Below are positions 62,812-64,000 of a stretch of 64,000 nt of DNA, piece after piece. Source of the DNA: Marinifilum sp. N1E240 (GTDB lineage: Bacteria; Bacteroidota; Bacteroidia; Bacteroidales; Marinifilaceae); contig NZ_WHKF01000002.1 in assembly GCF_009295825.1 (NCBI RefSeq), positions 310,001 through 374,000 on the forward strand, given 5' to 3'. The stretch's first letter is position 1; the number at the start of each line of letters is the position of its first letter. The notes under the pieces were generated by a model. That model had not been told where the DNA came from. It saw only the letters and a program-made list of their open reading frames with translations, and ran no database searches. The translations under genes and the position numbers were made by a program.

Positions 62812-64000
62812 TTATTCCTTTACCTCTTCCAGTGCTCCGTTTATTATTTCTTCAACTACCGAAGTATCTAATAAAGTGGAAATATCTCCAAAGTTGGAGT
62901 AATCGCCTTGAGCGATTTTACGTAGAATTCTACGCATGATTTTGCCCGACCTGGTTTTAGGTAATCCTCTTACCAATAGTATTTTATCAGGCTTGGCAAT
63001 TGGTCCGATTATTTTTGTAACACCTTTACGGATACTTGTTTTGATACCTTCCTCGCCGCCAGTCGATAATTCTCCACACACCACAAAAGCATATATTCCT
63101 TGCCCTTTAATATCATGTGGATATCCTACAACGGCTGATTCATTCACCAATGGGTGCTCATTTATGGCATTTTCAACTTCCGCAGTTCCCATTCTGTGTC
63201 CAGATACGTTGATGACATCGTCAACCCGACCAAGAATTCGATAGTAACCATCTTCGTCTCTTTTTACGCCATCTCCCGAGAAATAAAGCTTGTCGAATGT
63301 ACTGAAATAAGTTTTTTTTAACCTTTCATGATCTCCCCAAATGGTGCGTAACATTCCAGGCCACGGATATTTTATACAAAGATTTCCTTCTACACTCTTG
63401 CCCGATAGTTCCTTTCCATCTCCATCCACTATTATGGGTTGAATTCCCGGTTGTGGTAGTGTTGCAAATCCTGGTTTGGTTGGAATAATTCCTGCAATTG
63501 GACTAATGGAAATACCACCAGTTTCGGTCTGCCACCAGGTATCAACAATAGGACAACGATTTTTCCCAATATGATCGTGATACCAGTGCCACGCCTCTTC
63601 GTTAATGGGTTCACCAACGGTTCCTAAAACTTTTAAAGTGCTTAAATCTTTGTTCTCAACATATTCTTGTCCCATTGAAATCAGAGAGCGAATAGCGGTA
63701 GGAGCAGTGTAAAATTGAGCAACTCCATATTTATTGACGATATCCCAATATCTTCCTGCATCAGGGTAGGTTGGAATTCCTTCGAACATCATAGTTGTTG
63801 CTCCATTTAGTAAGGGACCATAAACGATATAGGAGTGCCCAGTAATCCAGCCAATGTCAGCAGAACAGAAATAGACATCGCCATCGCTATACTGGAATAC
63901 ATTTTTGAACGTATAAGCTGAATAAACCATATAACCGCCACAAGTATGAACGATACCTTTGGGTTTATCGGTTGAACCGGATGTATAAAGAATAAACAAT
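62812..64000 (-). CDS. acs: Acetyl-CoA synthetase, partial (N-terminus off the right edge)
   Basis: The frame is open to the window edge, so only the C-terminal about 396 residues are seen. It has the ATP-binding loop [29 protein letters not shown], the adenylate region [20 protein letters not shown] with [13 protein letters not shown], and [11 protein letters not shown], whose lysine is the acetylation site in known Acs proteins. This is the AMP-forming enzyme that turns acetate, ATP and CoA into acetyl-CoA. It suits the acetate transporter at 53477-54049. Full Acs proteins have about 640-650 residues. Confidence 0.95.
   Translation of the reverse strand, partial: LFILYTSGSTDKPKGIVHTCGGYMVYSAYTFKNVFQYSDGDVYFCSADIGWITGHSYIVYGPLLNGATTMMFEGIPTYPDAGRYWDIVNKYGVAQFYTAPTAIRSLISMGQEYVENKDLSTLKVLGTVGEPINEEAWHWYHDHIGKNRCPIVDTWWQTETGGISISPIAGIIPTKPGFATLPQPGIQPIIVDGDGKELSGKSVEGNLCIKYPWPGMLRTIWGDHERLKKTYFSTFDKLYFSGDGVKRDEDGYYRILGRVDDVINVSGHRMGTAEVENAINEHPLVNESAVVGYPHDIKGQGIYAFVVCGELSTGGEEGIKTSIRKGVTKIIGPIAKPDKILLVRGLPKTRSGKIMRRILRKIAQGDYSNFGDISTLLDTSVVEEIINGALEEVKE

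Overview
The window looks like chromosomal DNA of a free-living, probably marine, Bacteroidota. Supporting evidence: a SusC/SusD pair, lipoproteins with acidic residues after the lipid cysteine, Bacteroidota-type promoters (TTTG / TAnnTTTG), few Shine-Dalgarno sequences, low G+C, and a cysteate synthase homologue. Gene content suggests the Marinifilaceae/Marinilabiliales neighbourhood (Labilibaculum, Marinifilum or similar), but this is an inference and no rRNA is present to test it. No tRNA, rRNA, CRISPR array, intact transposase or prophage was seen.

Region 1 (1-25730) is a polysaccharide utilisation locus. A divergent sensor-like gene (cut by the left edge) is followed by SusC, SusD and a two-times-duplicated LamG surface lipoprotein. 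Next come two GH92 lipoproteins, a GH125-GH65-GH97 operon, and finally a third GH92 with an AmpG-like MFS permease, a sodium/solute symporter and a cytosolic GH130. The enzyme set fits stepwise dismantling of glucose-capped high-mannose N-glycans: GH65/GH97 for alpha-glucose, GH92/GH125 for alpha-mannose, GH130 for Man-beta-1,4-GlcNAc. No endo-glycosidase is visible. The first and last transcription units carry the same four-box ATTAAT array at the same distance from a -7 promoter element, which suggests a shared regulator.

Region 2 (25731-37643) is mostly leftward housekeeping and accessory genes: rlmF, a membrane protein, asnB, an orphan GH42-like lipoprotein, a thioredoxin-like lipid-free exported protein, a peroxiredoxin, an FRG-domain gene and a DUF4382 lipoprotein. 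Non-coding 125-bp tandem repeats and a structured intergenic element lie between them.

Region 3 (37945-45778) is a leftward copper/silver-type efflux operon: HYC_CC_PP-type protein, CusA-like RND pump, TolC-like channel, CusB-like adaptor and a MerP-like metal-binding protein, with a good promoter in front.

Region 4 (45960-50569) holds a membrane protein and a DEAD-box helicase whose last 71 bp are repeated 1320 bp downstream. A C39-like peptidase lipoprotein lies between the copies. After it come a nonsense-mutated membrane gene, a possible gene-tail fragment and an alpha/beta hydrolase. It looks like an insertion and decay hotspot.

Region 5 (51138-64000) holds a DUF3360 permease, a small monooxygenase, an acetate transporter, an acidic exported protein, an acyl-CoA synthetase, a DUF1295 membrane protein, a small unknown protein, cysteate synthase (probably for sulfonolipids), a C_GCAxxG_C_C protein, a patatin-like phospholipase, an exported-domain/VOC fusion, and the C-terminal part of acetyl-CoA synthetase at the right edge. 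Products are named from residues and motifs read by eye; no database search was run.
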